DNA of 64,000 nt from an uncultured Williamsia sp. (lineage in GTDB: Bacteria; Actinomycetota; Actinomycetes; Mycobacteriales; Mycobacteriaceae), in contig NZ_CANLWM010000002.1 of assembly GCF_947494875.1 (NCBI RefSeq), forward strand, positions 372,001 through 436,000. Direction: 5' to 3'. The position numbers and the translations under genes were made by a program. Below the pieces are notes generated by a model, which worked only from the letters and a program-made list of their open reading frames with translations, did not search any database and had not been told where the DNA came from. This document shows positions 31,738 to 40,801 of the stretch, in pieces (position 1 is the first letter of the stretch; every line of letters begins with the position of its first letter).

Positions 31738-32301
31738 ATGAGCGAACAGACCCCCGGGGACGACCGCGTCTCGTTGGGCAAGGGCGATCCCGACCCGTCG
31801 GCGTGGACCCCCGCACCCGAGCCGTACCCGCCGCCGGCCGCCTATCCCCCGCCGACACAGCCGTACCCGTCGTCGTCGCCGTGGGGTCAGACCGAGCAGA
31901 CCCCGCAGGCGCCGTACGGAGGACAGAACCCGTACGGGCAGAATCCGCTGCAACCCCTCGTCACCATCGGCGACATCACCTGCACCGAGCGTGACGTCAT
32001 CACTCCCTCCGGGACGATTCCCATCAGGCAATCGCGGTGGGTTGTCACCGACATGTCGACGAGCAGTGAGCGAATGTCGCAGACCGGGATCGTGCTGGCC
32101 ATCATCGGGTTCTTCGTCATCTGCTTTCTGGCGCTGCTGTTCTTGCTGATGAAGGAACGGAAGACGACCGGCTATGTCCAGGTGACCGTGACAGGACCAA
32201 ACGGCTTCGTACACGTATCGAACATCCCGGCTACCAGCGAAGCGACCATGATCGACGTGTCGAACCGAGTCGGTTACGCGCGGATGCTCTCTGCGAGGTG
32301 A
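31738..32301 (+). CDS. Single-pass membrane protein with Pro/Tyr-rich N-terminus
   Basis: Unknown function. The first 75 residues are Pro-, Tyr- and Gln-rich (PYPPPAAYPPPTQPYP-like), as in many mycobacteriales proteins that interact with cell-wall or scaffold partners. A Cys-containing segment (GDITCTERDVITPSG) follows. One strong transmembrane helix (about 122-142, IVLAIIGFFVICFLALLFLLM) precedes KERKTTGYVQVTVTGPNGFVH and a C-terminal beta-rich domain. The TSSERMSQTG-x-IIGF region resembles a family found in Gordonia and Rhodococcus, from memory only. 187 residues. Confidence 0.75.
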   Translation: MSEQTPGDDRVSLGKGDPDPSAWTPAPEPYPPPAAYPPPTQPYPSSSPWGQTEQTPQAPYGGQNPYGQNPLQPLVTIGDITCTERDVITPSGTIPIRQSRWVVTDMSTSSERMSQTGIVLAIIGFFVICFLALLFLLMKERKTTGYVQVTVTGPNGFVHVSNIPATSEATMIDVSNRVGYARMLSAR

Positions 32302-32306
32302 GTTAG

Positions 32307-33191
32307 TCAGCAGCAGGGCGGTGGCGTCGGACGTACCCGCACGTCGCGGGTGACCTCGGCGCGGCTCGCCCACTCCGAGGCGGGCGGGTAGTCGACCCCG
32401 ACGAGGGTCAGCCCGCGGGCCGCCGCCACCGGGACGTCCGGCGTGCGCTGCGTCTGTTCGAGGAGACCACGGCACCAGGTCAGGTCACGACGACCCTCGC
32501 CGACCGCCGCGACCGCGCCGACCAACGATCGCACCATCGACCAGCAGAACGCGTCGGCGGTGACGTGTGCGATCAGCACGTCGTCGGCGTCGCGCTCCCA
32601 GGTGAAGCGTTGCAGGTCGCGGACGGTGGTCGAGCCCTCACGCCGTCGACAGAACGCGGCGAAGTCGTGCAGGCCGCAGAGCGCGGCCGCTGCGGCGTTC
32701 ATCGTGGCGACGTCGAGCGATCGCGGCCAGGTCGCGGTGTCCCGCGCCCGCACCGGGTCCGCGCCGAACGTCGCGTCGGTCAGGCGGTACCGATAGTGGC
32801 GGCGCAGGGCGGCGAACCGCGCGTCGAAGGCGCGGTCGACGGCCTGCACGGCGGTCACCCGCACGTCGTCGGGCAGCATCTTCGCGAGCCTGCGGACCAA
32901 CCGCGACGGGTCGCCGTCGATCGATCGCGTCTGCAACACCGCCGACGGGACGTCGGCGTGGGCCACCTGGCCGGTGGCGTGCACTCCCGCATCGGTGCGG
33001 CCGGCGACCGTGAGCGAGACCCGCGCCCGCAGCACGGTTCCCAGCGTCTCCTCGAGGGTGGCGCACACGGTCCGATGTCCGGGCTGACGAGCCCAGCCGG
33101 TGAAATCGGTGCCGTCGTAGGCGACGTCGAACCGGAGACGGACGAGCCCGCCGCCGACGGTGTCGGGGGCGGGCTCGTCCGGTGTGCTCAC
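32307..33191 (-). CDS. truA: tRNA pseudouridine(38-40) synthase TruA
   Basis: Isomerises uridines 38, 39 and 40 in the anticodon stem-loop of many tRNAs. 294 residues from GTG 33191. Catalytic Asp 67 sits in [10 protein letters not shown]. Also visible are [25 protein letters not shown] and a conserved [20 protein letters not shown]. It follows rplQ by 13 bp at the end of the alpha operon, the usual position. The last 20 residues end in a Cys pair (PPCC) that I cannot assign a role. Confidence 0.95.
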   Translation of the reverse strand: MSTPDEPAPDTVGGGLVRLRFDVAYDGTDFTGWARQPGHRTVCATLEETLGTVLRARVSLTVAGRTDAGVHATGQVAHADVPSAVLQTRSIDGDPSRLVRRLAKMLPDDVRVTAVQAVDRAFDARFAALRRHYRYRLTDATFGADPVRARDTATWPRSLDVATMNAAAAALCGLHDFAAFCRRREGSTTVRDLQRFTWERDADDVLIAHVTADAFCWSMVRSLVGAVAAVGEGRRDLTWCRGLLEQTQRTPDVPVAAARGLTLVGVDYPPASEWASRAEVTRDVRVRPTPPPCC

Positions 33192-33204
33192 GCTCAGCGC
33201 GACG

Positions 33205-33846
33205 TCACTTGTCGTCGGACTTCTTCTCGTCGTCAGCCGCACCCTTGTCTTGGATCTCCGCGGCGCTCTCGGCCCAGGTCTCCTCGGTGGTGCCCTCGGC
33301 GACGGCGTCGGCGTTCTCCACGGCCTCGTCGGAGGCCTCCGCCTCGACCTGCGCGACGACGTTGTTCTCGTCCTCGGCGGCCTCGGCGGCGGTGTCCGCG
33401 GCCGAGCTGTCGGCGGTCTCGGCAACAGCCGGGGCTGCAGCCTTCGACGCGGCGACGCGGGTGGCGCGGCTGGCCTCGCTGGACGCGGTCGGACCACTGA
33501 CCAGCTCGATGACGGCCATCGGCGCGTTGTCACCCTTGCGGGGCAGCGTCTTCACGATGCGGGTGTACCCGCCCTCGCGCTCGGCGAACGAGGGGCCGAT
33601 CTCGGCGAAGAGCTTGTGCACGACGTCCTTGTCACGGATGTCCTTGAGCACCTCACGACGGTGGGCGAGGGTGCCCGCCTTGGCGTGGGTGATCAGCTTC
33701 TCCGCGTACGGCCGCAGGCGCTTGGCCTTGGCCTCGGTGGTCGTGATCCGCTCGTGCTCGAACAGCGAGGTGGCGAGATTCGCCAGCATCGCCTTCTGGT
33801 GCGAGGCCGACCCGCCGAGACGGGCGCCCTTGGTGGGCTTGGGCAT
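33205..33846 (-). CDS. rplQ: Ribosomal protein bL17 with long acidic tail
   Basis: 50S subunit protein near the exit tunnel. Residues 1-120 are the L17 core: [66 protein letters not shown]. The remaining 90 residues form an Ala/Glu/Asp-rich low-complexity tail ending DDEKKSDDK, longer than in most bacteria but commonly seen in Mycobacteriales. Lies between rpoA and truA in the alpha operon. Confidence 0.97.
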   Translation of the reverse strand: MPKPTKGARLGGSASHQKAMLANLATSLFEHERITTTEAKAKRLRPYAEKLITHAKAGTLAHRREVLKDIRDKDVVHKLFAEIGPSFAEREGGYTRIVKTLPRKGDNAPMAVIELVSGPTASSEASRATRVAASKAAAPAVAETADSSAADTAAEAAEDENNVVAQVEAEASDEAVENADAVAEGTTEETWAESAAEIQDKGAADDEKKSDDK

Positions 33847-33906
33847 CGTTGTCTCCTTGTAAGACGCTCACGGCCTCTCGGCCGGGAGGGAAGGTAGGGC
33901 AGCTCG

Positions 33907-34962
33907 TCAGAGCTGCTCGGTCTCTGCGTAATCCTCGCCCGAGTCGGCATCGGAGAACGATGCGTCGTCGGACCACGTACCCGTGCTCGCGTCGTACCCG
34001 GCGACCTGCGACGGGTCGAAGCTCGCGGGGCTGTCCTTCAGCGACAGGCCCAGCGTGTGCAGCTTGACCTTCACCTCGTCGATCGACTTCTGCCCGAAGT
34101 TGCGGATGTCGAGCAGATCCGACTCCGTGCGGGCGACGAGCTCACCGACGGTGTGCACGCCCTCGCGCTTGAGGCAGTTGTACGAGCGCACCGTGAGCTC
34201 GAGGTCCTCGATGGGCAGGCTGAACGAGGCGATGTGGTCCGCCTCGGCCGGCGACGGCCCGATCTCGATGCCCTCGGCCTCGACGTTGAGCTCACGCGCC
34301 AGCCCGAACAGCTCGACGAGGGTCTTGCCGGCCGAGGCCAGCGCGTCCCGCGCGGTGATCGAGTTCTTGGTCTCGACGTCGAGGACGAGACGGTCGAAGT
34401 CGGTGCGCTGCTCGACGCGGGTGGCCTCCACCTTGTAGGTCACCTTGAGCACGGGCGAGTAGATCGAGTCGACCGGGATGCGGCCGATCTCGGCGCCCGA
34501 CGCCTTGTTCTGCACGGCCGGCACGTAACCGCGGCCCCGCTCGACGACGAGCTCGATCTCGAGCTTGCCCTTGTCGTTCAGGGTCGCGATGTGCAGGTCC
34601 GGGTTGTGCACGGTGACACCCGCCGGCGGGACGATGTCGGCACCGGTGACGGTGCCGGGGCCCTGCTTGCGGACGTACATGGTGACCGGCTCGTCCTCCT
34701 CGGAGGACACCACGAGGCCCTTGAGGTTCAGGATGATGTCGGTGACGTCCTCCTTCACCCCCGGGACGGTGGTGAACTCGTGGAGCACGCCGTCGATGCG
34801 GATGCTGGTGACCGCCGCGCCCGGGATGGACGACAGCAGGGTGCGCCGCAGCGAGTTGCCCAGGGTGTAGCCGAAGCCGGGCTCGAGCGGTTCGATGACG
34901 AACTTCGACCGGTTCTCGGCCAGCGTCTCCTCGGACAGGGTGGGTCGCTGTGAGATGAGCAT
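33907..34962 (-). CDS. rpoA: RNA polymerase alpha subunit
   Basis: Scaffold for RNA polymerase assembly. 351 residues. The N-terminal assembly domain includes [26 protein letters not shown] and the dimer interface. The C-terminal domain (about 255-320), with [22 protein letters not shown] and [15 protein letters not shown], contacts UP elements and activators. The tail is acidic. AGGAGG lies about 11 bases upstream. Preceded by rpsD with a GC-rich hairpin in the 117-bp gap. Confidence 0.98.
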   Translation of the reverse strand: MLISQRPTLSEETLAENRSKFVIEPLEPGFGYTLGNSLRRTLLSSIPGAAVTSIRIDGVLHEFTTVPGVKEDVTDIILNLKGLVVSSEEDEPVTMYVRKQGPGTVTGADIVPPAGVTVHNPDLHIATLNDKGKLEIELVVERGRGYVPAVQNKASGAEIGRIPVDSIYSPVLKVTYKVEATRVEQRTDFDRLVLDVETKNSITARDALASAGKTLVELFGLARELNVEAEGIEIGPSPAEADHIASFSLPIEDLELTVRSYNCLKREGVHTVGELVARTESDLLDIRNFGQKSIDEVKVKLHTLGLSLKDSPASFDPSQVAGYDASTGTWSDDASFSDADSGEDYAETEQL

Positions 34963-35041
34963 GGGTGGTGATTCCTCCTGTGTGGGCATCCGCCATATGA
35001 CGCCCTCGGGTGCCCGGCGACGAACGACGTCGGGCGAGGTC

Positions 35042-35069
35042 GTCCCCCACCGGTGACCCGGCGGGGGAC
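35042..35069. terminator. GC-rich hairpin between rpsD and rpoA, possible attenuator
   Basis: GTCCCCC-A-CCGG pairs with CCGG-C-GGGGGAC around TGAC, 11 base pairs with one mismatch. It lies in the only sizeable gap inside the alpha operon downstream of rpsD. Partial termination or processing here could set rpoA levels relative to ribosomal proteins (inference). Confidence 0.45.
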
Positions 35070-35079
35070 GGCACGCGTG

Positions 35080-35685
35080 TTACTTCGAGTAGAACTCGAC
35101 GATCAGCTGCTCGGTGAGCGGCACGTCGATCTGGCCGCGGTCGGGCACCTGGTGCACGAGGATCCGCAGCGTCGACGGGACCACCTGGAGCCAGCCCGGG
35201 ATCGGCCGCTCGCCCTGGATCTCCTTGGCGATCTGGAACGGCACGGTCTGCAGCGACTTCGGACGGACGTCGATGATGTCGTACTGCGAGACGCGGTAGC
35301 TGGGCACGTCGACCTTCACACCGTTGACGGTGAAGTGGCCGTGGCTGACCATCTGCCGTGACTGACGACGCGTGCGGGCCAGACCGGCGCGGTACACGAC
35401 GTTGTCGAGACGGGTCTCGAGGATGCGGAGCAGCTCGTCGCCGGTCTTGCCGTTACGACGGTTCGCCTCCTCGTAGTAGCGACGGAACTGCTTCTCCATG
35501 ACGCCGTAGGTGAAGCGGGCCTTCTGCTTCTCCTGCAGCTGCATGAGGTACTCGCTCTCCTTGATCCGCGCGCGACCGTGCTGGCCGGGCGGGTAGGGGC
35601 GACGTTCGAATGCCTGGTCTCCACCGACGAGGTCGACGCGAAGGCGACGAGACTTCTTGGTGGCGGGTCCGGTGTAACGAGCCAT
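35080..35685 (-). CDS. rpsD: Ribosomal protein uS4
   Basis: Primary 16S rRNA-binding protein that nucleates 30S assembly and binds the 5' domain. 201 residues: MARYTGPATKKSRRLRVDL start, RRPYPPGQHGRARIKESEYLMQLQEKQKARF, and an S4 RNA-binding domain with RLDNVVYRAGLARTRRQSRQMVSHGHFTVNG. The N-terminus lacks the four-cysteine zinc site, so it is the zinc-free form. In the alpha operon between rpsK and rpoA. Confidence 0.98.
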   Translation of the reverse strand: MARYTGPATKKSRRLRVDLVGGDQAFERRPYPPGQHGRARIKESEYLMQLQEKQKARFTYGVMEKQFRRYYEEANRRNGKTGDELLRILETRLDNVVYRAGLARTRRQSRQMVSHGHFTVNGVKVDVPSYRVSQYDIIDVRPKSLQTVPFQIAKEIQGERPIPGWLQVVPSTLRILVHQVPDRGQIDVPLTEQLIVEFYSK

Positions 35686-35708
35686 GAGTGGGTTCCTTCC
35701 CTTCCCGA

Positions 35709-36119
35709 CTAGACCCGGCGCCGCTTGGGCGGGCGGCAGCCGTTGTGGGGGGCGGGGGTGACGTCGGAGATGGTGCCCACCTCGAGGCCGGCGGCCTGCA
35801 GCGAGCGGATCGCGGTCTCACGGCCCGAACCCGGGCCCTTGACGAACACGTCGACCTTCTTGACACCGTTCTCCTGCGCCTTGCGGGCAGCGTTCTCGGC
35901 GGCGAGCTGCGCGGCGAACGGGGTGCTCTTGCGCGAACCCTTGAAGCCGACGTGGCCCGAGGACGCCCAGGAGATCACGTTGCCCGCGGGGTCGGTGATC
36001 GAGACGATCGTGTTGTTGAACGTGGACTTGATGTGCGCGTGGCCGTGCGGGACGTTCTTCTTCTCGCGACGACGCGAGGTGCCCTTCTTGGGCCCGGCAG
36101 CGCGTGACTTCGGAGGCAT
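35709..36119 (-). CDS. rpsK: Ribosomal protein uS11
   Basis: 30S platform protein near the E-site mRNA. 136 residues. The conserved core starts at [16 protein letters not shown] and includes the [30 protein letters not shown] stretch, ending in the signature [13 protein letters not shown]. The basic N-terminal 25 residues are Lys/Arg-rich. Four bases separate it from rpsM. Confidence 0.98.
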   Translation of the reverse strand: MPPKSRAAGPKKGTSRRREKKNVPHGHAHIKSTFNNTIVSITDPAGNVISWASSGHVGFKGSRKSTPFAAQLAAENAARKAQENGVKKVDVFVKGPGSGRETAIRSLQAAGLEVGTISDVTPAPHNGCRPPKRRRV

Positions 36120-36122
36120 GCG

Positions 36123-36491
36123 TTACTTCTTCTTCCCGGCGATGGTCTTCTTGGGGCCCTTACGGGTGCGGGCGTTGGTCTTGGTGCGCTGACCGCGCAC
36201 GGGCAGACCACGACGGTGCCGCAGACCCTGGTAGCAGCCGATCTCGATCTTGCGACGGATGTCGCCCTGGACCTCGCGACGCAGGTCACCCTCGACCTGG
36301 ACGGACGACTCGATGTACTCGCGGAGCTTCGCGACGTCGGAGTCGGTGAGATCCTTCGCACGCAGGTCGGGGCTGAGCCCGGTACCCGCGAGGATCTCCT
36401 TCGAGGTGGTGCGACCCACTCCGTAGATGTAGGTCAGTGCGATCTCCAGGCGCTTCTCGCGCGGGAGATCCACACCGGCAACACGTGCCAT
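36123..36491 (-). CDS. rpsM: Ribosomal protein uS13
   Basis: 30S head protein contacting the P-site tRNA and the large subunit bridge B1. 122 residues, from [24 protein letters not shown] to the basic [17 protein letters not shown] tail. Conserved [13 protein letters not shown] and [18 protein letters not shown] are visible. First gene after a 182-bp gap from rpmJ, in which two hairpins form. Confidence 0.98.
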   Translation of the reverse strand: MARVAGVDLPREKRLEIALTYIYGVGRTTSKEILAGTGLSPDLRAKDLTDSDVAKLREYIESSVQVEGDLRREVQGDIRRKIEIGCYQGLRHRRGLPVRGQRTKTNARTRKGPKKTIAGKKK

Positions 36492-36547
36492 GTGGTGGTT
36501 CCTTTTCGGTTCCGAAGGTCTGCTCCCGGTCCGTCCCCCGTGTGGGG

Positions 36548-36592
36548 CTCCGGCCTTCGTCCGGAGGTGGCCGGGGACGCGTGTGTCCCCGG
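36548..36592. terminator. Two adjacent hairpins in the rpmJ-rpsM gap
   Basis: CTCCGG-N7-CCGGAG at 36548-36566 and CCGGGGAC-N6-GTCCCCGG at 36571-36592 lie in the 182-nt gap between rpmJ and rpsM. They could be an attenuator or a ribosomal-protein leader element for rpsM. No U-tract is seen. Confidence 0.45.
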
Positions 36593-36673
36593 TGGCGCTG
36601 GGAGTCTCATCTGTTCTGTGTTCAGTTGTGTGTCACTCAAGCGACCGCGGGGCCCCGAGGAGCCCGGTGCTGA

Positions 36674-36787
36674 TCAGCCCTGACGCTGCTTGTGTCGCAG
36701 GTTGTCGCAGATCACCATGACCCGACCGTTGCGGCGGATCACCTTGCACTTCTCGCAGATCGGCTTGACGCTCGGGTTGACCTTCAC
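36674..36787 (-). CDS. rpmJ: Ribosomal protein bL36 (zinc-binding form)
   Basis: Smallest 50S protein. A 37-codon gene with GTG start at 36787, encoding [17 protein letters not shown]... ending in HKQRQG. Zinc ligands Cys 11, Cys 14, Cys 27 and His 32 are all present, so it is the C+ zinc-binding paralogue. Position between infA and rpsM is the canonical one. The gene is short and easy to miss. Confidence 0.95.
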   Translation of the reverse strand: MKVNPSVKPICEKCKVIRRNGRVMVICDNLRHKQRQG

Positions 36788-36819
36788 GTCGGTGCCTCTC
36801 GGGATGGGGTGTGTGGCGC

Positions 36820-37041
36820 TTACTTGTAGCGGTAGACGATGCGGCCGCGGGCGAGGTCGTAGGGCGAGAGCTCCACGACGACGCGATCCTCGGGGAGGAT
36901 GCGGATGTAGTGCTGACGCATCTTGCCGCTGATGTGAGCGAGCACCTTGTGCCCGTTCTCCAGCTCGATGCGGAACATCGCGTTGGGCAGAGGCTCGACC
37001 ACGCGACCCTCCACCTCGATGGCGCCGTCCTTCTTTGCCAT
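36820..37041 (-). CDS. infA: Translation initiation factor IF-1
   Basis: OB-fold factor binding the 30S A site at initiation. 73 residues from ATG 37041: [44 protein letters not shown] and the ending GRIVYRYK are nearly invariant in actinobacteria. It starts the alpha operon in this genome. Upstream is a 211-bp region with repeat array 3. Confidence 0.98.
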   Translation of the reverse strand: MAKKDGAIEVEGRVVEPLPNAMFRIELENGHKVLAHISGKMRQHYIRILPEDRVVVELSPYDLARGRIVYRYK

Positions 37042-37195
37042 GTCCTCCACAATCCGGTCCGGACCCGAGCGGTGCCGTGCGGCATCGCCCGCGAAGCGGA
37101 CTCGTCGTCTACCGTGTCGGTACGTGTAATCCCGGGTCGTCACCGACCGCGAACGGCAGGCGACACCGGTGGACACGCACCAGCGCTCCACTGTA

Positions 37196-37245
37196 CGCGT
37201 CTGCGCAGGTATGGGCCAAATCGCCGCAGGTGTGTGCCGAGCTGC
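37196..37245. repeat. Intergenic 21-bp-period repeat array 3
   Basis: Two clear units with GCAGGTRTG cores start at 37205 and 37226, 21 bp apart, with a weaker neighbour upstream. The half-unit GTGTGCCGA resembles the GCGTGCCGA of array 1. Located between infA (upstream side) and the LLM oxidoreductase (3' end). Confidence 0.5.
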
Positions 37246-37252
37246 CGACGGC

Positions 37253-38083
37253 CTACCCGGCGGGCAGCTGCTCCAGGACGTCGGTCACGTCCTTCACGCC
37301 CAGCACCTGGATCGCGACGTGGTCGGCGCCGGCCGCGAGGTGCCTGTCGACGATGTCGCGGATCTGCTCGCCCGTGCCGTGCGCGACGAGCGTGTCGATC
37401 AGTGCGTCGCTGCCGCCGTCGGCGATGTCCTCGTCGGTCCATCCGAGGCGCTTGAGGTTCGCGACGTAGTTCCGCAGGTGCAGGTAGGGGGTGTCCACCG
37501 GCGGGCGGCCGATCGAGCGGGCGGTCTCCGGGTCGCTCTCGAGGACGATCTTGTGCTCGGGCGCCAGGAACGCGTCGGGCCCGAGGATGTCGCGGGCGTA
37601 TTGCGTGTGCTCCGGCGGTGTCAGATACGGGTGGGCCCCGAGCGCGCGGTCGGCGGACAGGCGCAGCATCTTCGGTCCGAGCGCGGCGAGCACCCGACGG
37701 TCCACGGGCAGACCACCTTGGTCGAGCTTGTCGAGGTACTCCACCATCGAGTCGTACGGCGAGGCGTACTCCTGCGTCGCCTCACGGTGTCCGACTCCGA
37801 CGCCCAGGTAGAAGCGGCCGGGGAAGTCCTTGTCGAGGTCGGCGAACTCGCGTGCGATCGCGAGCGGGTCGGTGTTCCAGATGTTGGTGATGCCGGTGGC
37901 CACGCGGACCGACTCGGTCGCCTCGAGGATCTTCCGCGCCGGCGCGAGGTCCTCCGGCGACCCGCCGAGCCAGATGGTCCCGTAGCCGAGCTGCTCGACC
38001 CTTGCCGCCTGGTGCGGGGTCAGCCCGCCGTGCCAGATCCAGATGCCGTGGGTTCCGAAGGCGTGCTTCGTCGCGGTGCTCAT
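37253..38083 (-). CDS. LLM-class F420-dependent oxidoreductase
   Basis: Luciferase-like TIM-barrel oxidoreductase, probably using deazaflavin F420, as common in Mycobacteriales. 276 residues with [34 protein letters not shown] and [15 protein letters not shown] typical of the TIGR03620 subfamily. Substrate unknown. No signal peptide. The C-terminal helical segment [13 protein letters not shown] forms the last barrel strand. Not syntenic with the ribosomal genes around it. Confidence 0.85.
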   Translation of the reverse strand: MSTATKHAFGTHGIWIWHGGLTPHQAARVEQLGYGTIWLGGSPEDLAPARKILEATESVRVATGITNIWNTDPLAIAREFADLDKDFPGRFYLGVGVGHREATQEYASPYDSMVEYLDKLDQGGLPVDRRVLAALGPKMLRLSADRALGAHPYLTPPEHTQYARDILGPDAFLAPEHKIVLESDPETARSIGRPPVDTPYLHLRNYVANLKRLGWTDEDIADGGSDALIDTLVAHGTGEQIRDIVDRHLAAGADHVAIQVLGVKDVTDVLEQLPAG

Positions 38084-38135
38084 GGCAACGACAACGGCGA
38101 CGGTGCGCAGTTGCTTCCGTGACGGGCGGTCGGGA

Positions 38136-38576
38136 TCAGGCGGTGTGCATGTGCGCCACGAGGGTGGCGGGGTGCGCGGCGAACGCCCGCGACAGCCGGA
38201 CGGCCATACCGACCGAGATCGCGCGGGTCTCGCTGTCGCGCGAACCGTCGGCGAGGACGACGAGGAGGTCGTCGACGGACCCCATCACCGCGACCCATTC
38301 CGCCAGCACGGCCGCCGGCGACTCCCCGGGCTCGGCGTCGAGGACGACGAGGTCGACGAGCGGGTGGCCGGTGTGCCACAGGCGTCGCAGTTCCTGGTGA
38401 TCGGCGCCGCGCGGGCAGACGTGGACAGCACGGACCATCCGGCCGAAGCACCGTGCCCGCACCACCGCCTCGTGGCAGGGCGCGGTGACGTCGTCGACGG
38501 GCAGGATCACGACGCCCCGCGCCGACAGCGCGATGTCGGAGGTGCAGGTCGGCCGGAGGCGATGTGCGGTGGTCAC
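38136..38576 (-). CDS. Small universal-stress-like protein, orphan
   Basis: Unknown. 146 residues from GTG 38576. The alternation of hydrophobic strands and helices (GVVILPVDDV, MVRAVHVCP, LVDLVVLDA, DDLLVVLAD) suggests a Rossmann or universal-stress fold. The order resembles the soluble C-terminal domain attached to some APC permeases, here standing alone (inference by eye). It contains several Cys and His residues but no clear nucleotide motif. It lies 52 bp upstream of the LLM oxidoreductase gene and could be cotranscribed with it. A C-terminal HATLVAHMHTA-like end is odd but probably not functional. Confidence 0.6.
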   Translation of the reverse strand: MTTAHRLRPTCTSDIALSARGVVILPVDDVTAPCHEAVVRARCFGRMVRAVHVCPRGADHQELRRLWHTGHPLVDLVVLDAEPGESPAAVLAEWVAVMGSVDDLLVVLADGSRDSETRAISVGMAVRLSRAFAAHPATLVAHMHTA

Positions 38577-38607
38577 CGGACCACCGTCGCCCGCTCCCCC
38601 GCGCGCG

Positions 38608-38662
38608 ACGACGATCTGTACGCGATCTCGACACCCCGCCGCGCGATCTTGACGCCGCGCTG
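38608..38662. repeat. Intergenic 21-bp-period repeat array 4
   Basis: GCGATCTCGACACC at 38622 and GCGATCTTGACGCC at 38643 are 21 bp apart, with a partial unit before them. They occupy the divergent region between the 38576 gene and dtd. The unit sequence differs from arrays 1 and 2 but the period is the same. Confidence 0.5.
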
Positions 38663-38738
38663 ACACGGCCGCACACCCTGCGATGGGTTTCTGCCCATCG
38701 AGTGGGCGTCGACCGTCGCGCTGGCTAGCGTTCGCGTC

Positions 38739-39176
38739 ATGAGGGCAGTGGTGACACGGGTGACAGCGGCGCACGTGGAGGTCGACGGTGAGACGGTCGG
38801 ACGACTCGACCTCGACGACGGCGTACAGGGGCTGCTCGTCCTGATCGGGGCGACGCACGACGACACCGCCGACACCGCGCGGCGGATGGCCGACAAGATC
38901 TGGACGCTCCGCATCCTCGACGACGAGACGTCGGCCGCCGACAAGCAGGCTCCACTGCTCGTCGTCAGCCAGTTCACGCTGTACGGCGACGTCCGGAAGG
39001 GGCGTCGTCCGTCGTGGAACGCGGCCGCCCCCGGCGATGTCGCGGAGCCGCTCGTCGATCGATTCGTGACCGCTTTGTCCGACCTCGGGGCTACGGTCAC
39101 CACCGGCCGGTTCGGCGCGCACATGCGCGTCCACAGCGTCAACGACGGGCCAGTGACCATCCTCGTCGAGATGTGA
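38739..39176 (+). CDS. dtd: D-aminoacyl-tRNA deacylase
   Basis: Removes D-amino acids (and glycine from tRNA-Ala) from mischarged tRNAs. 145 residues with the DTD signatures [17 protein letters not shown] and the Gly-Pro motif NDGPVT near the end. The N-terminus [17 protein letters not shown] is typical. Followed after 10 bp by a RibD-like reductase gene in the same direction, so likely cotranscribed. Confidence 0.95.
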   Translation: MRAVVTRVTAAHVEVDGETVGRLDLDDGVQGLLVLIGATHDDTADTARRMADKIWTLRILDDETSAADKQAPLLVVSQFTLYGDVRKGRRPSWNAAAPGDVAEPLVDRFVTALSDLGATVTTGRFGAHMRVHSVNDGPVTILVEM

Positions 39177-39186
39177 GGGGCCGATC

Positions 39187-39711
39187 GTGCCGACCGTCTA
39201 CTACACCGCGTCCAGTCTCGACGGCTTCGTCGTCGACACCGACGACAGCCTCGACTGGCTGATGCGCAACGACGTCGACGGCACCGGGTTCGGCGGCTAC
39301 GACGGGTTCATCGCGGATGTCGGCGCGATCGTCATGGGCGCCGCCACACATCGCTGGCTGATGGAGCACGAGCCCGACGTGTGGCCGTACGAGCAGCCGA
39401 CCTGGGTCGTCACGAACCACCCCGACACCGTCACCGCGGACGGGGTGCGCACCTATGCCGGTGACGTCACCGAGTTGCACCCGCGCCTCGTCGACGCCGC
39501 GCAGGGTCGCGACGTGTGGGTGGTCGGTGGTGGCGACCTGGCCGCACAGTTCGTCTCCGCGGGTCTCGTCGACGAGATGTGGATCCACTACGCGCCGTGT
39601 TCCCTCGGCGCCGGACGACCGGTCCTCCCGACCGCCTCGCGGTGGCGACTGCTCGAGACCGGCCGCAACCGCGACTTCGTCGGCGCCCGTTGGGCCCGCG
39701 CCGACGACTGA
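39187..39711 (+). CDS. Dihydrofolate-reductase-like (RibD C-terminal family) protein
   Basis: NADPH-type reductase fold related to RibD C-terminal and DHFR domains; substrate unknown. 174 residues from GTG 39187: YYTASSLDGFVVDTDDSLDWL, GAIVMGAATHRWL, WVVGGGDLAAQFVSAGLVDEMWIHYAP and a closing strand. The GGGDLAAQ loop is the nucleotide-binding region. Usually a small redox enzyme in actinobacteria. It ends five bases before the convergent ugpC. Confidence 0.85.
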   Translation: MPTVYYTASSLDGFVVDTDDSLDWLMRNDVDGTGFGGYDGFIADVGAIVMGAATHRWLMEHEPDVWPYEQPTWVVTNHPDTVTADGVRTYAGDVTELHPRLVDAAQGRDVWVVGGGDLAAQFVSAGLVDEMWIHYAPCSLGAGRPVLPTASRWRLLETGRNRDFVGARWARADD

Positions 39712-39715
39712 CGGC

Positions 39716-40798
39716 TCAGCGGGTGCGGTCGCCCGTGGCCGCGTCGAACCAGTAGGTGGTGTCGACGTCGGGCACGCGCAGCCCGATCGTGTCGCCGACC
39801 GCGACGGTGCGGCGATGGTCGATCCGGACCACGACCTTCCCGCCGCGCAACCCGATCGTCTCGTCGAGCGGGGTGCAGTGCACGAACTGTTCGGCGCCGA
39901 GTTCCTCGACCAGGTCGATGCGGCAGTCGAGGGTGTCGCTCGACGCCGCCGTCAGTTCCCACGACTCCGGACGTACCCCGACGGTCACGGTCGACGCCGA
40001 CACCGCCGACGGGGCACGCAGCGCCAGACCACCGAGTCGAATCGTGCCGCCGACGACCGCGACGTCGTCGACGAGGTTCATCGCCGGTGATCCCATGAAG
40101 CCGGCGACGAACGCGTTGTCGGGGTCGAGGTAGAGCGTGCGCGGGGCCGCGACCTGTTGCAGGACTCCGTCGCGGAGCACCGCGACGCGGTCCCCCATCG
40201 TCATCGCCTCCACCTGGTCGTGGGTGACGTAGACCGTCGTCGTCCCCAGACGCCGCTGAAGCGAGGCGATCTGCGCTCGGGTGCTCACCCGGAGTTTCGC
40301 GTCCAGGTTGCTCAGAGGCTCGTCCATGCAGAACACCTTCGGGCGCCGGACGATCGCCCGTCCCATCGCGACGCGCTGTCGCTGACCACCCGACAGCGCC
40401 GACGGCTTGCGGCCCAGGACGTCGGTGAGCTCGAGCATCGACGCGGCCTCGTCGACGGCGGTGGCCGTGTGCGCCTTGCTCATCCCCGCGTTGCGCAGCG
40501 CGAAACCCATGTTCTCCGCGACGGTCATGTTCGGGTACAGCGCGTAGTTCTGGAACACCATCGCGACATCACGGGCCTTGGGCGCGCGCCCGCTCACGTC
40601 GGCGCCGTCGATGAGGACGCGACCGTCCTGGATGGGCTCGAGACCGGCGAGCATGCGCAGGCTGGTGGACTTGCCACAGCCCGACGGACCGACGAGGACG
40701 AGGAACTCTCCGTCGGCGATGGACAGTGACAGGTGGTCGACCGCGGGCCGTCCGGACCCGAAGTCGCGGGTGACGGAGTCGAATTCGACGGACGCCAC
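39716..40798 (-). CDS. ugpC: ABC transporter ATP-binding protein UgpC
   Basis: ATPase of the glycerol-3-phosphate/glycerophosphodiester importer, MalK/UgpC family. Walker A GPSGCGKS, Q-loop VFQNYALYPNMTV, signature LSGGQRQRVAMGRA, Walker B VFCMDEPLSNLD and the switch His in VYVTHDQVEA. A C-terminal TOBE regulatory domain follows (about 240-360). Last gene of the ugpA-ugpE-ugpB-ugpC operon, the same order as Rv2835c-Rv2832c. Confidence 0.93.
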   Translation of the reverse strand: MASVEFDSVTRDFGSGRPAVDHLSLSIADGEFLVLVGPSGCGKSTSLRMLAGLEPIQDGRVLIDGADVSGRAPKARDVAMVFQNYALYPNMTVAENMGFALRNAGMSKAHTATAVDEAASMLELTDVLGRKPSALSGGQRQRVAMGRAIVRRPKVFCMDEPLSNLDAKLRVSTRAQIASLQRRLGTTTVYVTHDQVEAMTMGDRVAVLRDGVLQQVAAPRTLYLDPDNAFVAGFMGSPAMNLVDDVAVVGGTIRLGGLALRAPSAVSASTVTVGVRPESWELTAASSDTLDCRIDLVEELGAEQFVHCTPLDETIGLRGGKVVVRIDHRRTVAVGDTIGLRVPDVDTTYWFDAATGDRTR

Positions 40799-40801
40799 GG
40801 C

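Noticed and set aside
29780-31858. Long minus-strand frame continuing upstream of dedA
   Set aside because: Only the 218-residue DedA part has real family motifs; the rest is the antisense of the alpha/beta hydrolase gene.
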